Part shown: positions 18,062 through 28,115 of the stretch, piece after piece
Layout of the letters: the number at the start of each line of letters is the position of its first letter
How positions within the stretch are numbered: position 1 is the stretch's first letter
Assembly (NCBI RefSeq): GCF_018424685.1
Contig: NZ_QTKX01000001.1
Location: 1,922,001 to 1,986,000, forward strand
DNA: 64,000 nucleotides
From: Mesobacillus boroniphilus
GTDB taxonomy: Bacteria; Bacillota; Bacilli; Bacillales; Cytobacillaceae
Direction: 5' to 3'
The notes under the pieces: generated by a model
The model's input: the letters and a program-made list of their open reading frames with translations, nothing else
Told to the model about the DNA's origin: nothing
Databases searched by the model: none
Translations under genes and position numbers: made by a program

Positions 18062-19190
18062 GATCCTTGACTCCTGCTATTGAGGTAAAGATATTCTTAA
18101 AAAAATCGAAGAATGAGTTTTTCTCTTTTTCCTCAATTTTGTAATAGACAGGCAAACTCGCGATCTGCATATCATCTAAATAGACATTTACCTTGCCAGC
18201 GATAGAATTTCGAATATCCTCATCGTTGGGTGCCGCCTTTTTCAATCTATATTCAACTTTGACCATGTCTTCTTCTTCTGAAGTTAGCGGGTACACAAAG
18301 GAATGGTCTAAATAAACTTTATCTTTATAATGCGAATCCTTTATTCCTTTCACTTTTCCTTTGGAAAGAATCTCGGTAATATCATAATTTGAGAATGCCG
18401 TTTCAAACATCTGGATATGGTCATTCCAATCGTCAGGCGCATTAAGTGTGACTGCGATTAAGTCAAAATCATCCTTTTTTGCTGTTGAGACTAAAGTTCT
18501 CTTCGCCCGTTTTGTATAACCGGTCTTTCCACCGGTGCTATACTTATACTTCTCTGTCAGGAGCCTGTTTTTATTTTTCCATACCCTGTCCCATGATTCT
18601 GTCGGATTAGGGGCCCTGTGAATCTTTGTTCCTGAAATCTTTTTATAAGTCTCATTTCCCATTGCATAGCGTGTCAGAAGAGCCATGTCATAAGCAGTGG
18701 AAACATGGTCTTCATGGTCATCCAACCCGTGTGGATTGGCAAAATGAGTATTTTCCATGCCGATTTGCTGCGCTTTTTCGTTCATCAAGTAAGCGAATCC
18801 TTCCAGACTGCCACCAACATGTTCCGCAATCGCGACAGCAGCATCATTACCCGACCTAAGCATCAAACCATACACCAGATCCTCAAGCCTGATCTTTTCT
18901 CCTGGCTTCAAGTATATTGAAGATCCTTCAGCACGGACAGCCTTCTTGCTCACTTTCACGGCTTCATCCAATTTGCCAGATTCTATCGCAAGGATGGCCG
19001 TCATAATCTTAGTAATACTGGCAATCCTGCTTACTCTGTGCGCATCTTTTTCAAATAACACCCTGCCAGATTCCTGTTCTATCAAAATAGCGCTTCGGGC
19101 ACTTACTGAAACAGAAGCCTGCGCTGTTTGAGGAATGCTGTATATCAACAGAGTGGCAATTAACAATAATTTCATCCAAATCCTTTTCAT
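18054..19190 (-). CDS. dacB: D-alanyl-D-alanine carboxypeptidase DacB (PBP5*)
   Basis: A 378-residue exported penicillin-binding protein. A signal peptide covers about residues 1-25. Active-site motifs are SITK (SxxK) near residue 60, SGN near 117 and KTG in GGKTGYTKRAKRT. The C-terminal membrane-binding region includes YYKIEEKEKNSFFDFFKNI. It trims cortex peptidoglycan in the mother cell during sporulation. The frame is open to 19373, but AAAGGAGACGAGG precedes the ATG at 19190 and a signal peptide starts there, so that start is chosen. Confidence 0.93.
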   Translation of the reverse strand: MKRIWMKLLLIATLLIYSIPQTAQASVSVSARSAILIEQESGRVLFEKDAHRVSRIASITKIMTAILAIESGKLDEAVKVSKKAVRAEGSSIYLKPGEKIRLEDLVYGLMLRSGNDAAVAIAEHVGGSLEGFAYLMNEKAQQIGMENTHFANPHGLDDHEDHVSTAYDMALLTRYAMGNETYKKISGTKIHRAPNPTESWDRVWKNKNRLLTEKYKYSTGGKTGYTKRAKRTLVSTAKKDDFDLIAVTLNAPDDWNDHIQMFETAFSNYDITEILSKGKVKGIKDSHYKDKVYLDHSFVYPLTSEEEDMVKVEYRLKKAAPNDEDIRNSIAGKVNVYLDDMQIASLPVYYKIEEKEKNSFFDFFKNIFTSIAGVKDHG

Positions 19191-19330
19191 TGACAGACCC
19201 TCGTCTCCTTTGGCAGTTTGTACAAGTTTATGCGGGACAAGGCGTGTTATGACACAAAAAGGAGAAGAAGAGCAGGGGTGCACTGGATATACTTGCCCTA
19301 ATCTGGGGCCTCCAACTGGAAGAATAGTAC

Positions 19331-19362
19331 ATAAAAAAGGAACAGCTATTAATAGCTGTTCC
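19331..19362 (-). terminator. Terminator of ypuI
   Basis: Perfect 12-bp palindrome GGAACAGCTATT / AATAGCTGTTCC followed by TTTTTTAT on the reverse strand. Confidence 0.85.
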
Positions 19363-19372
19363 CTGATATACA

Positions 19373-19861
19373 TTATCTGGATTGGAGCATTTTTGTACGG
19401 TAATCTGTCTCGTAATATTCCAGCTCTTCCCGGATTCTTTGAAAGCCGCTTTCAAGACTCACCATCAGTTCGATTACTCCAATGGACACTGGTTGTCTGA
19501 ACTTTATTGCATTTTTTCCTGTATAAGCAGCCCTGCTGTCTTCATACCATGCATCACTTTTAGGTGAGAAGAACTCTTCGATGCATTGATAGTAGATCCG
19601 GTATAATGTTTTTTCAGCTGCCGGTTTTGAAAAAACCTCTGCCTGAAGGATCACCTTGCAGGCATCAAATCCTTCTTCACAGTAAACTGCCAGCTTCCGA
19701 AGACTTGAGAGAATCGTTTTATAGTATTCTTCGTCTGCTTGCTGCCCTTGTTTTAGTTCTTCAAGGGTTGTTTTATTCAGGTAGTTCTCCAGCTTGACTA
19801 CTGTGTCTGCCAGGAATTCCCTTACTTCCTCGATTTGTGTTTTAACTATTGTATTCCCCAA
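19373..19861 (-). CDS. ypuI: YpuI family protein (DUF3907)
   Basis: A 162-residue soluble, mostly helical protein of the YpuI/DUF3907 family, found between dacB and scpB in Bacillus. Function unknown. No catalytic motif stands out; Tyr-rich helices and a conserved EFFSPKSDAWYEDSRAAY segment near residue 95 are visible. The start is TTG, with GGGGGTG seven nt upstream. A terminator follows, separating it from dacB. Confidence 0.8.
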   Translation of the reverse strand: MGNTIVKTQIEEVREFLADTVVKLENYLNKTTLEELKQGQQADEEYYKTILSSLRKLAVYCEEGFDACKVILQAEVFSKPAAEKTLYRIYYQCIEEFFSPKSDAWYEDSRAAYTGKNAIKFRQPVSIGVIELMVSLESGFQRIREELEYYETDYRTKMLQSR

Positions 19862-20033
19862 ACTGACACCCCCAATGGATTTTAACCATATCTTTTTTCG
19901 ATAATTATAGCCCGAATGGTCCTAACGATTGATTCCATCCTGGAATTCGGTCCCCTTTTGGGTAGATACCGGCAACCAAGAATCCAATGAAAATATAAGT
20001 AAAGACAACAAAGTTTACGAAAAGAGCCTTGCC

Positions 20034-20453
20034 TTATACCGGCTGGACAATATAATCCAAGGGAGAGCGCACTTCAAAGCTGCCTTGTTGCTCGATGCCT
20101 TCATAAATTCCAGGAATCTTGCTATAATCCAGTCCTTTGAAAATATCCGCGAACTCTCTCTGTTCATTTATATATACCCTTTTACGATGGCGATATCCCG
20201 GATTTTTCAATAACGCAGCAAGTGCTACCAAATCCCTCATATATACTTCCTTACTTCTGGCCTTGAAGATTGGATCCTGTTCAAATGGAGTGATGCTTCC
20301 AGCCAACTCATCAAAATACCTGACATATAGGACATGCAGGGTTTTCTCCTTGCCATCTTCCACAAAAGTCACTTCGCTCCGGTTGAAAAAATCCTCCGAG
20401 GTGTTTGATTTTTCTTTTTCAAGTTCATAACCAATACATTGCTTTATAAGCAT
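20034..20453 (-). CDS. Conserved-looking protein of unknown function
   Basis: A 139-residue soluble protein that I do not recognise. It is rich in charged and aromatic residues (LHVLYVRYFDELAG, RHRKRVYINEQREF) and has no signal peptide or membrane helix. GGGAGG precedes the ATG at 20453 at good spacing, which decides the start over an ATG seven codons upstream. It lies between ypuI and scpB, where B. subtilis has no equivalent, and is followed upstream by a dispersed repeat, so it may be a lineage-specific addition. Confidence 0.65.
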   Translation of the reverse strand: MLIKQCIGYELEKEKSNTSEDFFNRSEVTFVEDGKEKTLHVLYVRYFDELAGSITPFEQDPIFKARSKEVYMRDLVALAALLKNPGYRHRKRVYINEQREFADIFKGLDYSKIPGIYEGIEQQGSFEVRSPLDYIVQPV

Positions 20454-20490
20454 GGTATTCCTCCCGTTGGACATTCATTCTTAAATCATT

Positions 20491-20727
20491 ATAAGAAAAG
20501 CGCAGGCACCTTGACCAGCCCCGACAAGCGCTGCCCCCTGAAAGTGCCACGTCCTCCCAAAAGCTATCGCTTTCGGTCGTGCGATGAATCGCTTCGAAGC
20601 CTTCCTTGTCCTGTGGCTGGCGGGTCTAGCACATCGTGTGCCACGGAGAGCCGACCAGTGAAGTCGCTCTTTGACTTCACTGGCAGGACCGAAGCGACTC
20701 GAGGGGCTGGGCGCTGGAGCTAGACAC
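20491..20727. repeat. Dispersed repeat element, copy 1
   Basis: About 237 bp starting ATAAGAAAAGCGCAGGC and ending GCGCTGGAGCTAGACAC. It shares most of its sequence with 47103-47551, including GTCCTCCCAAAAGCT, CGGTCGTGCGATGAATCGC and TTCCTTGTCCTGTGGCTG. It contains a 10-bp stem with a 7-nt loop, CAGTGAAGTC-GCTCTTT-GACTTCACTG at 20656-20682. Its GC content is well above its surroundings. Apparent open frames inside it are not genes. The rest of the interval to scpB (20728-20878) shows only a spaced 9-bp AAATGCTTT/AAAGCATTT inverted repeat. Confidence 0.85.
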
Positions 20728-20878
20728 TAATCTTTATCCAAAAAATATGTACTTTCTTATAAAGTATAGAAAGAAAATGCTTTTGCATTAGAAGCCAGCA
20801 GCCCAGCATTCGTCATTAAAGCATTTCCTAAATAATTATTTTGATTTTATCATAAATTCCAAACTTTGTGCACAAAAG

Positions 20879-21472
20879 CTATTGATCTGTTTCCATTGTT
20901 TCCTGAAATTTCTCAAAGAATAAATCCGCATCATCCTGCAATTCGTCATCCTCTATATGATCCGGAAGCGGAGGCAGTTCGCTTATACTTTTCAAACCGA
21001 AATAATCAAGAAATTCTTTTGTCGTTCCATATAAAATGGCCCGTCCTGTTCCTTCTGCTCTTCCAACTTCTTTAATCAGAGCCCTTGAAGACAGCGTATA
21101 AAGCGGCCTTTCTGTTTTCACTCCACGGATTTCTTCGATTTCAGCCCTTGTAATTGGCTGCTTATAAGCTACAATCGCCAAAGTCTCAAGTGCTGCTTGC
21201 GACAGATGCGCGGTCCCTGGTGATTCGACAAGCTTTTTTAAATAATCAGCATGCTCTTTTTTCGTAGCCAGCTGGTATACTCCAGCCAGGTGTACGATTG
21301 TTATACCTCGGTTTTCGTCACTTTCATAATCCTGCTTGAGTTCAGTAACAATTTCATTTGCCTGGATTTCATCCACTTCAAGCACAGCTGTGATCTGCTT
21401 CAGGCTCAACCCTTCATCACCAGCCGCAAAAAGAAGGCTCTCCAATATCCCTTTCCATTTCACAATTCCCAC
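20879..21472 (-). CDS. scpB: Segregation and condensation protein B
   Basis: A 197-residue subunit of the Smc-ScpAB condensin complex, which compacts and segregates the chromosome. It consists of two winged-helix domains ([20 protein letters not shown] near residue 22 and a second around 90-155 with [21 protein letters not shown]). It starts 4 nt after scpA, in a two-gene operon. Length is normal for the family; the C-terminus is acidic. Confidence 0.96.
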   Translation of the reverse strand: MGIVKWKGILESLLFAAGDEGLSLKQITAVLEVDEIQANEIVTELKQDYESDENRGITIVHLAGVYQLATKKEHADYLKKLVESPGTAHLSQAALETLAIVAYKQPITRAEIEEIRGVKTERPLYTLSSRALIKEVGRAEGTGRAILYGTTKEFLDYFGLKSISELPPLPDHIEDDELQDDADLFFEKFQETMETDQ

Positions 21473-21476
21473 GCTT

Positions 21477-22220
21477 TTACTCCTTTCTGGCTGTCATATA
21501 TATTTCAGCAAAGTTCCGTTCCTGTTCGACGTCGATTTCTTTCCGTTTAATGAGCTCAAGGATTGCCAGAAAAGTAACGACAATATGCTCACGGTCAGAT
21601 TCAGGAAACAAGTCATAGAACTTTTTCCTTGTGCCGCTTTCTTTCAGGAAGCTTAGGACCTCGTCCATTCTTTTTTCAATGGAAATTTCCTGACGGGCGA
21701 TTTTGGTCGATATTGGCCTTTGTAACTTTTTCCTTCTTAAAAGCTTTTGAAATGCACCAAGCATGTCATACAAAGAAATATCCAGATTAGCATTTTCACT
21801 TTTAACTTCATGGGCATATTCCGTTAGGTCACTTGGAGGTTTGGTATACATGAGTCCCCGTTCCTCCTCCAGTGATTTCAGGTCACTGGCTGCCTCTTTG
21901 AACTTCTTATATTCAATCAATCTCTCCACGAGTTCATTTCGCGGATCCCCTTCATGATCAAACTCAAATTCATCTTCCAGTTCTTCCTCATGCTTAGGAA
22001 GGAGCATCTTGCTTTTGATTGCTAACAGCGTCGCTGCCATTACAAGATATTCACTTGCGAGGTCGAGCTGCAATTCCTTCATCGCATGGATATACATTAA
22101 ATATTGTTCAGTTATTTCCGCAACTGGTATATCATAGATATCAATCTCCAAACGATTGATCAAGTGCAGAAGTAAATCTAATGGACCCTCAAAGGCCTCG
22201 ATTTTTACGTTATATTGCAT
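21477..22220 (-). CDS. scpA: Segregation and condensation protein A
   Basis: The 247-residue kleisin subunit of Smc-ScpAB. The N-terminal helix domain that binds the Smc neck starts [19 protein letters not shown]; an acidic linker ([18 protein letters not shown]) and a C-terminal winged helix ([20 protein letters not shown]) follow. Length and layout are normal. It is upstream of scpB. Confidence 0.96.
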   Translation of the reverse strand: MQYNVKIEAFEGPLDLLLHLINRLEIDIYDIPVAEITEQYLMYIHAMKELQLDLASEYLVMAATLLAIKSKMLLPKHEEELEDEFEFDHEGDPRNELVERLIEYKKFKEAASDLKSLEEERGLMYTKPPSDLTEYAHEVKSENANLDISLYDMLGAFQKLLRRKKLQRPISTKIARQEISIEKRMDEVLSFLKESGTRKKFYDLFPESDREHIVVTFLAILELIKRKEIDVEQERNFAEIYMTARKE

Positions 22221-22422
22221 TATTTCCCACCAAAATTCCTATAATGAACTGCATCATTATATAAGTATAGTAGATAAACTTCATGTTATCCATCACTATT
22301 TTATAAGTATAAATATCAAGGATTTCCTTAAAAAAACAAGCATCCGCCCAAACCCTTCTCCTCGTTCCTGCATATGCTGAAATTGTATATTAGGCTATTT
22401 CACTAATAGGAGGTAATGTTAA

Positions 22423-22518
22423 ATGTCAGATGGAAAAGGTTATGGATACGGAGCAGGATTTGCTTTAATCGTCGTGCTTTTCATTTTGCTCATCATCGTT
22501 GGGGCAGCCTGGTTATAA
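22423..22518 (+). CDS. YjcZ-family tiny sporulation membrane protein
   Basis: A 31-residue protein with a short Gly/Tyr-rich head (MSDGKGYGYG) and one hydrophobic helix (AGFALIVVLFILLIIVGAAW). This is the YjcZ family of tiny membrane proteins that occur in many copies in spore formers. TAGGAGG precedes the ATG with 9 nt spacing and a strong terminator follows. It is too short for usual ORF cut-offs. Function unknown. Confidence 0.85.
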   Translation: MSDGKGYGYGAGFALIVVLFILLIIVGAAWL

Positions 22519-22546
22519 GGTAAGGCAATAGAAAGCACAATGACGA

Positions 22547-22576
22547 AAATGCCCGGCACCAGCCGGGCATTTTTAT
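22547..22576 (+). terminator. Terminator of the YjcZ-like gene
   Basis: AAATGCCCGGC / GCCGGGCATTT stem with a 4-nt loop and T-run. Confidence 0.9.
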
Positions 22577-22660
22577 GTTAGGCTGCTTTTCATCCGCTTC
22601 TTGTTTCATCATTGTATCGAATATATGCTAAGCTAGTGGTACTTGATTGGGGGTTATTAC

Positions 22661-23186
22661 ATGACAAAATTTCCATCATCCTATATACAATATCTCGCTC
22701 ATTTCCACGGGGACAGGGATTATTTTGAATGCCATGAAATTTTGGAGGAATATTGGAAAGCAACAGATCCTGGCAATAAAAAATCGATCTGGGTAGCATT
22801 GATCCTTGTGGCAGTTTCAAATTACCACCATCGCCGTAATAATTACCCTGGAGCAATAAGGACTTTAACTAAAGCAGTGGAGATCTTTTCAGATACTAAG
22901 GAAGCAACAGCCCGGTTAGGAATCGATCATGAACTTTTGACTGAAACACTGACTAATAGAAAGAAAAACTTGCTTAACAAGGTTCCCTACACAAGCTTTA
23001 ATCTGCCTCTATTCGATACCGAGCTTAAAAGGCTTTGCTATGATGAGTGCAGACATAATGGTTTTACATGGGGAACAAGCAGCAATCTGGAAAATCCTGA
23101 TTTGGTCCATCGGCACTCAACACGCGATCGAAGCGATGTCATTTCAGACCGGCGGATGGCTCTCGAGGAAAAGAAAAACAGGAAAA

Positions 23187-23191
<5 letters not shown>
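22661..23191 (+). CDS. ypuF: DUF309 protein YpuF
   Basis: A 176-residue cytosolic protein with the DUF309 signature HFHGDRDYFECHEILEEYW near the N-terminus, and a helical segment ending in a basic tail. Function unknown. The start at 22661 follows GGGGG at 8-nt spacing; an earlier in-frame codon at 22643 overlaps that site. In B. subtilis ypuF lies between scpA and ribT on the same strand as those genes; here it points the other way, toward ribT. Confidence 0.85.
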
Positions 23192-23592
<401 letters not shown>

Positions 23593-23815
23593 TCATTGTG
23601 GTTTGACAGTAATAATGGAATGATAACAAAACCATTTTTTCCATTTTTCATCCAAATTAAACCTTAACTTCCCTTAAATGGGAAGCGACAAAAAATCAAA
23701 TGTTAAAACACCATTTTGATAATATATGTTTTTACGCGATTTATGTTTCTTCATATTAATTGAATTGATAATATCATACATAATCTGTTCTGATACTTCA
23801 AATCTTTTTCTCGAG

Positions 23816-23911
23816 CTATTGTCCAGGTACGATAAAAAACCAGTAGTAGGCTCCCCATAAAACAGACATCAACAATAATAACACAAATAACAGCCAGTTG
23901 TTCTTTTTCAA
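23816..23911 (-). CDS. Candidate 31-residue single-pass membrane protein
   Basis: TTG start preceded by GGGAGGG at 8-9 nt. The product is a Lys-Asn head, one helix of about 20 residues (WLLFVLLLLMSVLWGAYYWF) and a short tail IVPGQ. It lies in the gap between ribT and lysA, where B. subtilis has ppiB and others. The good ribosome-binding site and composition make it likely to be translated, but I know no named family for it. The remaining 230 bp up to ribT contain no gene that I can see. Confidence 0.5.
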   Translation of the reverse strand: MKKNNWLLFVLLLLMSVLWGAYYWFFIVPGQ

Positions 23912-23990
23912 ACCGGAATCCCTCCCAAACTGTAATTCTACAATAAGACCAGGGTTTTAGCCAATTTTACATAACACCAATTAGAGCAGA

Positions 23991-24017
23991 TAAAAAAAGC
24001 TGCGGGAGAGCAGCTTT
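23991..24017 (-). terminator. Terminator of lysA
   Basis: AAGCTGC / GCAGCTT stem followed by T7 on the reverse strand, at the end of lysA. Confidence 0.9.
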
Positions 24018-25335
24018 AATTTTTCACCTTTTCTTTTAAAGGAAGATCTAATTTTACCATGTCTTCGAATGTTTCGCGGCGGACCACCAGTGTGTCTTTT
24101 GAATCTTCCAGGAAAACGACCGCAGGCCTTGGAAGTCGATTATAGTTATTGGCCATTGAATACCCGTAGGCTCCTGTGCAAAAAACAGCTAGAAGATCCT
24201 GGTCTCCAGACTTTGGCAGCGGAAGGTCCCAGATCAGCATATCTCCGGATTCACAGCACTTCCCGGCAATCGATACTGTCTCTTCAGGTTTGTCCTCCAC
24301 TCTGTTTGCCAGAACTGCTTCGTATTTAGCCTGGTACAATGCCGGGCGAATATTGTCACTCATTCCTCCATCGACAGCTACGTACTGGCGGACATTCGGA
24401 ACATCCTTTCTCGAACCGATTCGGTAAAGGGTAGTACCTGCATCCCCAACAAGGGAACGTCCTGGCTCGATCCAGATTTCCGGCATTTTCATCGAATAAT
24501 GAGAAGCTTGCTTCTTCACTTCAGCAATAATCTCCTCTACATATTGAGCTGCTGGAATAGGATCATCTTCGTCTGTATAGCGAATCCCAAAACCACCGCC
24601 AAGGTTCAGGACTGTGGATTCGTATGAAAGGTCCTTTTTCCATTGATGCAGTTTTTCGAAAATTTTCTGAGCAGCGAGGATGAATCCTGTTGTTTCAAAA
24701 ATTTGCGAACCTATATGGCAGTGCAGTCCGAGAACTTCGATATTCTTGTCATCAAGGCAAATTTTCATTGCCGAATCAGCCTGTCCGTTCTGTAAATCGA
24801 ATCCGAATTTCGAATCTTCCTGGCCAGTTAAAATATAATCATGTGTATGTGCTTCAATACCAGGTGTAACTCGTAATAAAACTTGGACTCCCGTATTCTT
24901 CTCTTTGCAAATATCCTTCAGCATGTCGAGTTCATAAAAGTTATCGACTACGATACAGCCGACATTGTTCTCAAGAGCCATTTTCAGCTCTTCCCGGCTT
25001 TTATTGTTGCCGTGGAAATGGATTCTTCCTGTAGGGAAGCCAGCAGCTAGCGCCGTATAGAGCTCCCCGCCTGAAACGACATCAAGCGAAAGATTTTCCT
25101 CCGCAGCTAATTGCACCATCGCTACAGTTGAAAAAGCTTTGCTCGCATACGCTACTTGCGCGGTAATTCCGGCAGTCTCGAAAGTTCTTTTAAATGCTCT
25201 TGCCCGTTCCCTGATCAAGGCAACGTCATAAACATACAGCGGGGTTCCATATTTTTCAGCCAATTGGATTGTATCAACACCGCCAATTTCCAAATGTCCA
25301 AGTCGGTTAACTTTTGCAGTTCCATGAAATTCCAT
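24016..25335 (-). CDS. lysA: Diaminopimelate decarboxylase
   Basis: A 439-residue PLP enzyme that decarboxylates meso-diaminopimelate to L-lysine. The PLP lysine is Lys66 in YASKAFS; HCHIGSQ and the glycine-rich GGGFGIRY loop follow, and the second active site includes GKCCESGD. AGGGGACAAC precedes the start. It lies downstream of spoVAF, as in B. subtilis, but a 250-bp gap with a strong palindrome separates them. Confidence 0.97.
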   Translation of the reverse strand: MEFHGTAKVNRLGHLEIGGVDTIQLAEKYGTPLYVYDVALIRERARAFKRTFETAGITAQVAYASKAFSTVAMVQLAAEENLSLDVVSGGELYTALAAGFPTGRIHFHGNNKSREELKMALENNVGCIVVDNFYELDMLKDICKEKNTGVQVLLRVTPGIEAHTHDYILTGQEDSKFGFDLQNGQADSAMKICLDDKNIEVLGLHCHIGSQIFETTGFILAAQKIFEKLHQWKKDLSYESTVLNLGGGFGIRYTDEDDPIPAAQYVEEIIAEVKKQASHYSMKMPEIWIEPGRSLVGDAGTTLYRIGSRKDVPNVRQYVAVDGGMSDNIRPALYQAKYEAVLANRVEDKPEETVSIAGKCCESGDMLIWDLPLPKSGDQDLLAVFCTGAYGYSMANNYNRLPRPAVVFLEDSKDTLVVRRETFEDMVKLDLPLKEKVKN

Positions 25336-25470
25336 GTTGTCCCCTCATCCCTTGCCTAATAAAATCATTTGATTTAACATCATTTCTTATTGCTCTGTTA
25401 TTTCAGCATAAACTGTCACCTGGCGGAATGAAATCGCTAAAAATCCAGGTCGCTCAACTGTAAGTTATAC

Positions 25471-25507
25471 GTAAATAGACAGTTCATCAGATGAACTGTC
25501 TATTTAC
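25471..25507. terminator. 18-bp perfect palindrome, probable spoVA operon terminator
   Basis: GTAAATAGACAGTTCATC at 25471-25488 and its exact reverse complement at 25490-25507 with one central base. It lies 72 nt past the spoVAF stop. There is no long T-run, so an operator role for lysA is also possible. Confidence 0.5.
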
Positions 25508-25579
25508 TTTTCGCTTTAAGTCTTTAGTAAATTAAAAACACTTTACCATAATTTGAGGGAACGCGCAATTGGAACATAG

Positions 25580-27058
25580 TCAAGATTTTGAAGGCTGCTT
25601 GTAGCGATTCCTTGCATGGACAATACTTGGCCGGATTTTCGACCCGGGAACAGCCCTCCTGATCAAAATCTGCATAAACGCGGCAGGATGAAAAGGAATG
25701 AATGGCCATAGGTAGGGAGTATTCAATGATTTAATACTAGCAAGCAAAAGCAGCCAAACCGTGGTTCCTGCTACAAATCCCGGGACATTGAATATCGCAG
25801 TCGAGATTAGCAGGAACACCCTGCCTATCTTGTTCGCTATACTAAGTTCATAACTTGGTGTCGCATAAGTTCCGATTGCTGCCACAGCCACATAAAGGAT
25901 GACTTCCGGCACGAACATCCCTACATCGATTGCGATTTGCCCTATCAGGACTGCAGCGATTAAACCCATAGCTGTGGAAAGCGGGGTCGGTGTATGGATG
26001 GCCGCCATTCTCAGGAATTCAATCCCTCCATCTGCAAGCATGATTTGCAAGAAAATCGGAATATTGGAATCCTCATTAGGCCCAATAAATGAAATTTTTT
26101 CAGGCAGCAGTTCTGGATTTTGCACAAATAAGTACCATAACGGCAAAAGTAATAGTGCTGCTAGCACCCCAAGGAATCGTATCCATCGAACCATTGTACC
26201 GACACCAGGCGATTGCCTGTACTCTTCTGCATGCTGAAGATGGTGGAAAAAGGTCGTTGGCGTAATGATGACACTCGGAGATGTATCGACATAAATTAGA
26301 ACATGCCCTTCAAGCAGATGGGTTGCAGCCACGTCTGCACGCTCCGTGTACCTTACGAGCGGGTAAGGATTATAACCTTGTTTTACAAGAAATTCCTCAA
26401 TTGTTTTATCTGCCATCGTAATACCGTCTATTTTAATTGAATTGAGTTCCTTTTTAATGACATCGATTAAGCCAGGATTTGCGATATCTTTTATATATCC
26501 GATGGCAACGTCTGTTTTCGACCTTTCTCCTACCTTCATCATTTCGAAACGCAGATTTTCATCCCTGATTCGCCTTCTTGTCAAAGCTGTGTTGACAATG
26601 ATATTTTCAACAAAGCCATCACGGGATCCGCGCACAACCTTTTCGGTATCTGGCTCCTGGGGCTGTCTTCCAGGGTAGCTTCTGACATCTACCACCAAGC
26701 CAGTTTTTTCACCTTCAACCAATATGACAATAAGGCCTGAAAGAACCTGGTCGACAAGCTCATCCATCGTTTCAATTTTCTGGACGGACTGGTGGGTAAT
26801 CCTATTCTCAACGATCGCTTGCAGATGGGTGGAGAGCTTTTCGTTATCATTGATATCCACCAGTTCTTCAACGATATGTACGATGAAGCTCGTATCGCAT
26901 AACCCATTCACATAATAAAAATGAACATCTTTTTTGAGGATTTTCAGCTTTCTGACACCTAAATCAAAACTGTCTTCCAGGCCAATATGTTCTTTCATAT
27001 ACTTTTCAGCTTCGTCCAATGATTGCGGGATCGGCAGCTTGTCATTCTTCTTTGGCAT
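25580..27058 (-). CDS. spoVAF: Stage V sporulation protein AF
   Basis: A 492-residue GerA-A-like membrane protein made in the forespore. A soluble N-terminal half precedes four to five hydrophobic segments between residues 300 and 450. SpoVAF interacts with the spoVA channel and is not strictly needed for DPA uptake in B. subtilis; more recent work ties it to germination signalling. AAGGAG precedes the ATG at 27058; the start overlaps spoVAEa by 17 nt. Last gene of the operon. Confidence 0.94.
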   Translation of the reverse strand: MPKKNDKLPIPQSLDEAEKYMKEHIGLEDSFDLGVRKLKILKKDVHFYYVNGLCDTSFIVHIVEELVDINDNEKLSTHLQAIVENRITHQSVQKIETMDELVDQVLSGLIVILVEGEKTGLVVDVRSYPGRQPQEPDTEKVVRGSRDGFVENIIVNTALTRRRIRDENLRFEMMKVGERSKTDVAIGYIKDIANPGLIDVIKKELNSIKIDGITMADKTIEEFLVKQGYNPYPLVRYTERADVAATHLLEGHVLIYVDTSPSVIITPTTFFHHLQHAEEYRQSPGVGTMVRWIRFLGVLAALLLLPLWYLFVQNPELLPEKISFIGPNEDSNIPIFLQIMLADGGIEFLRMAAIHTPTPLSTAMGLIAAVLIGQIAIDVGMFVPEVILYVAVAAIGTYATPSYELSIANKIGRVFLLISTAIFNVPGFVAGTTVWLLLLASIKSLNTPYLWPFIPFHPAAFMQILIRRAVPGSKIRPSIVHARNRYKQPSKS

Positions 27059-27620
27059 AGAATCCGCTCCTTTCAAGGATGATTTCCACTGCTTTCTTCG
27101 TAATTGGTGAACCTAATTTATAGTGGTCACGCCTTGCCATTTTACCGATATCACCTATCCCGATTATTAAGGGGACGTCAAGTGTATCCAAACAGTACAC
27201 TGTATCTCCATTAATCCTACCTATTTCAAGCTCTGGAACACCATGTTTGTCAACACCATAGGCTGTAAGTTCACCATCTCGATCTATACAAAAATCTACA
27301 CGGCTCCATTCAGCCATATGCGTTTTTGAAGCGACCGCAATAGCACCGAGCACCTCAATGTCTTCATGCTCAGCTACGTATTTCAGCGCCTTTTCTCCTG
27401 CGCCTTCTCCAAGATAACCACTATCATCGAACATGACCAATACAGGGTCATTAACTGCTTTCTTGATTAATTTCACCAGGTGCGGCCCAGAAAGGACGGA
27501 AGGATTGCCATGTGAAAGAGAGATGCACCGTCCGCCAACATCTGCAGCTACACGCTCAACCGCACGCCGGGCATAATCATCACCATCTGTAATTAAGATT
27601 ACCTTCCTTTTCTCGGCCAT
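27042..27620 (-). CDS. spoVAEA: Stage V sporulation protein AEa
   Basis: A 192-residue soluble protein matching SpoVAEa. It carries the conserved [16 protein letters not shown] at the N-terminus and [15 protein letters not shown] near residue 83. It is expressed in the forespore with the other spoVA genes and is found on the spore inner membrane with SpoVAF. Its upstream neighbour here is spoVAB, with a 72-bp gap, although AC, AD and AEb normally intervene. Confidence 0.93.
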   Translation of the reverse strand: MAEKRKVILITDGDDYARRAVERVAADVGGRCISLSHGNPSVLSGPHLVKLIKKAVNDPVLVMFDDSGYLGEGAGEKALKYVAEHEDIEVLGAIAVASKTHMAEWSRVDFCIDRDGELTAYGVDKHGVPELEIGRINGDTVYCLDTLDVPLIIGIGDIGKMARRDHYKLGSPITKKAVEIILERSGFYAKEE

Positions 27621-27692
27621 TCTTTGCCGTCCTTTCTGCTGCTCAATTTTCGTACATTAAAAAAATTGTCGCTCGAATGTAAAGCACTTTTA

Positions 27693-28115
27693 TTATCGTC
27701 CTATGAAGTAAATCCAATGAAATAATGAGCCGAAAACTTTTCCCAGCACTATTGCCATCAGCAATGTCTCAAGCTTGTCATCCACCCTGACTCTTTTGGC
27801 GAGAATCGGCAGTACATTCAGGACCTCTGTCAACGCCGCAGCCAGCATTCCTACAAATATGCCGCCCGCCAGTCCAAGCGGGATGGTAACAAGTGGTGAA
27901 AAACTGAGCAGCGGATCCCTTAGGCTGCCGACAGTTCCCAACAAAGCACCAAGGACAACAGACCATTCATACCAGGAAATCAATTTCATCGTTTTCGTGA
28001 GCTGTGTGAGTCTAGGAATCACTCCTAGAACGGACAAGAATGCAACAAATCCAGACCCTACCGCAAGGCCACTCGCCAGTCCAACAAGAATGATAAATAA
28101 GATACTAATCGTCAT
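27693..28115 (-). CDS. spoVAB: Stage V sporulation protein AB
   Basis: A 140-residue membrane protein with four hydrophobic segments, full length for SpoVAB. The Gly-rich N-terminus (LVGLASGLAVGSGFVAFLSV) and LPILAKRVRVDDKLE near residue 105 match the family. It overlaps spoVAA by 11 nt. Function within DPA transport is undefined. Confidence 0.92.
   Translation of the reverse strand: MTISILFIILVGLASGLAVGSGFVAFLSVLGVIPRLTQLTKTMKLISWYEWSVVLGALLGTVGSLRDPLLSFSPLVTIPLGLAGGIFVGMLAAALTEVLNVLPILAKRVRVDDKLETLLMAIVLGKVFGSLFHWIYFIGR

Noticed and set aside
20439..20723. 94-residue frame in the dispersed repeat
   Set aside because: Same repeat-derived frame as in copy 2; no ribosome-binding site.
24016..25335. 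Frame at 24069-24329 and others opposite lysA
   Set aside because: Shadow frames without start sites or homology.
25471..25507. Lysine riboswitch upstream of lysA
   Set aside because: The region has only the perfect palindrome and none of the conserved L-box blocks.
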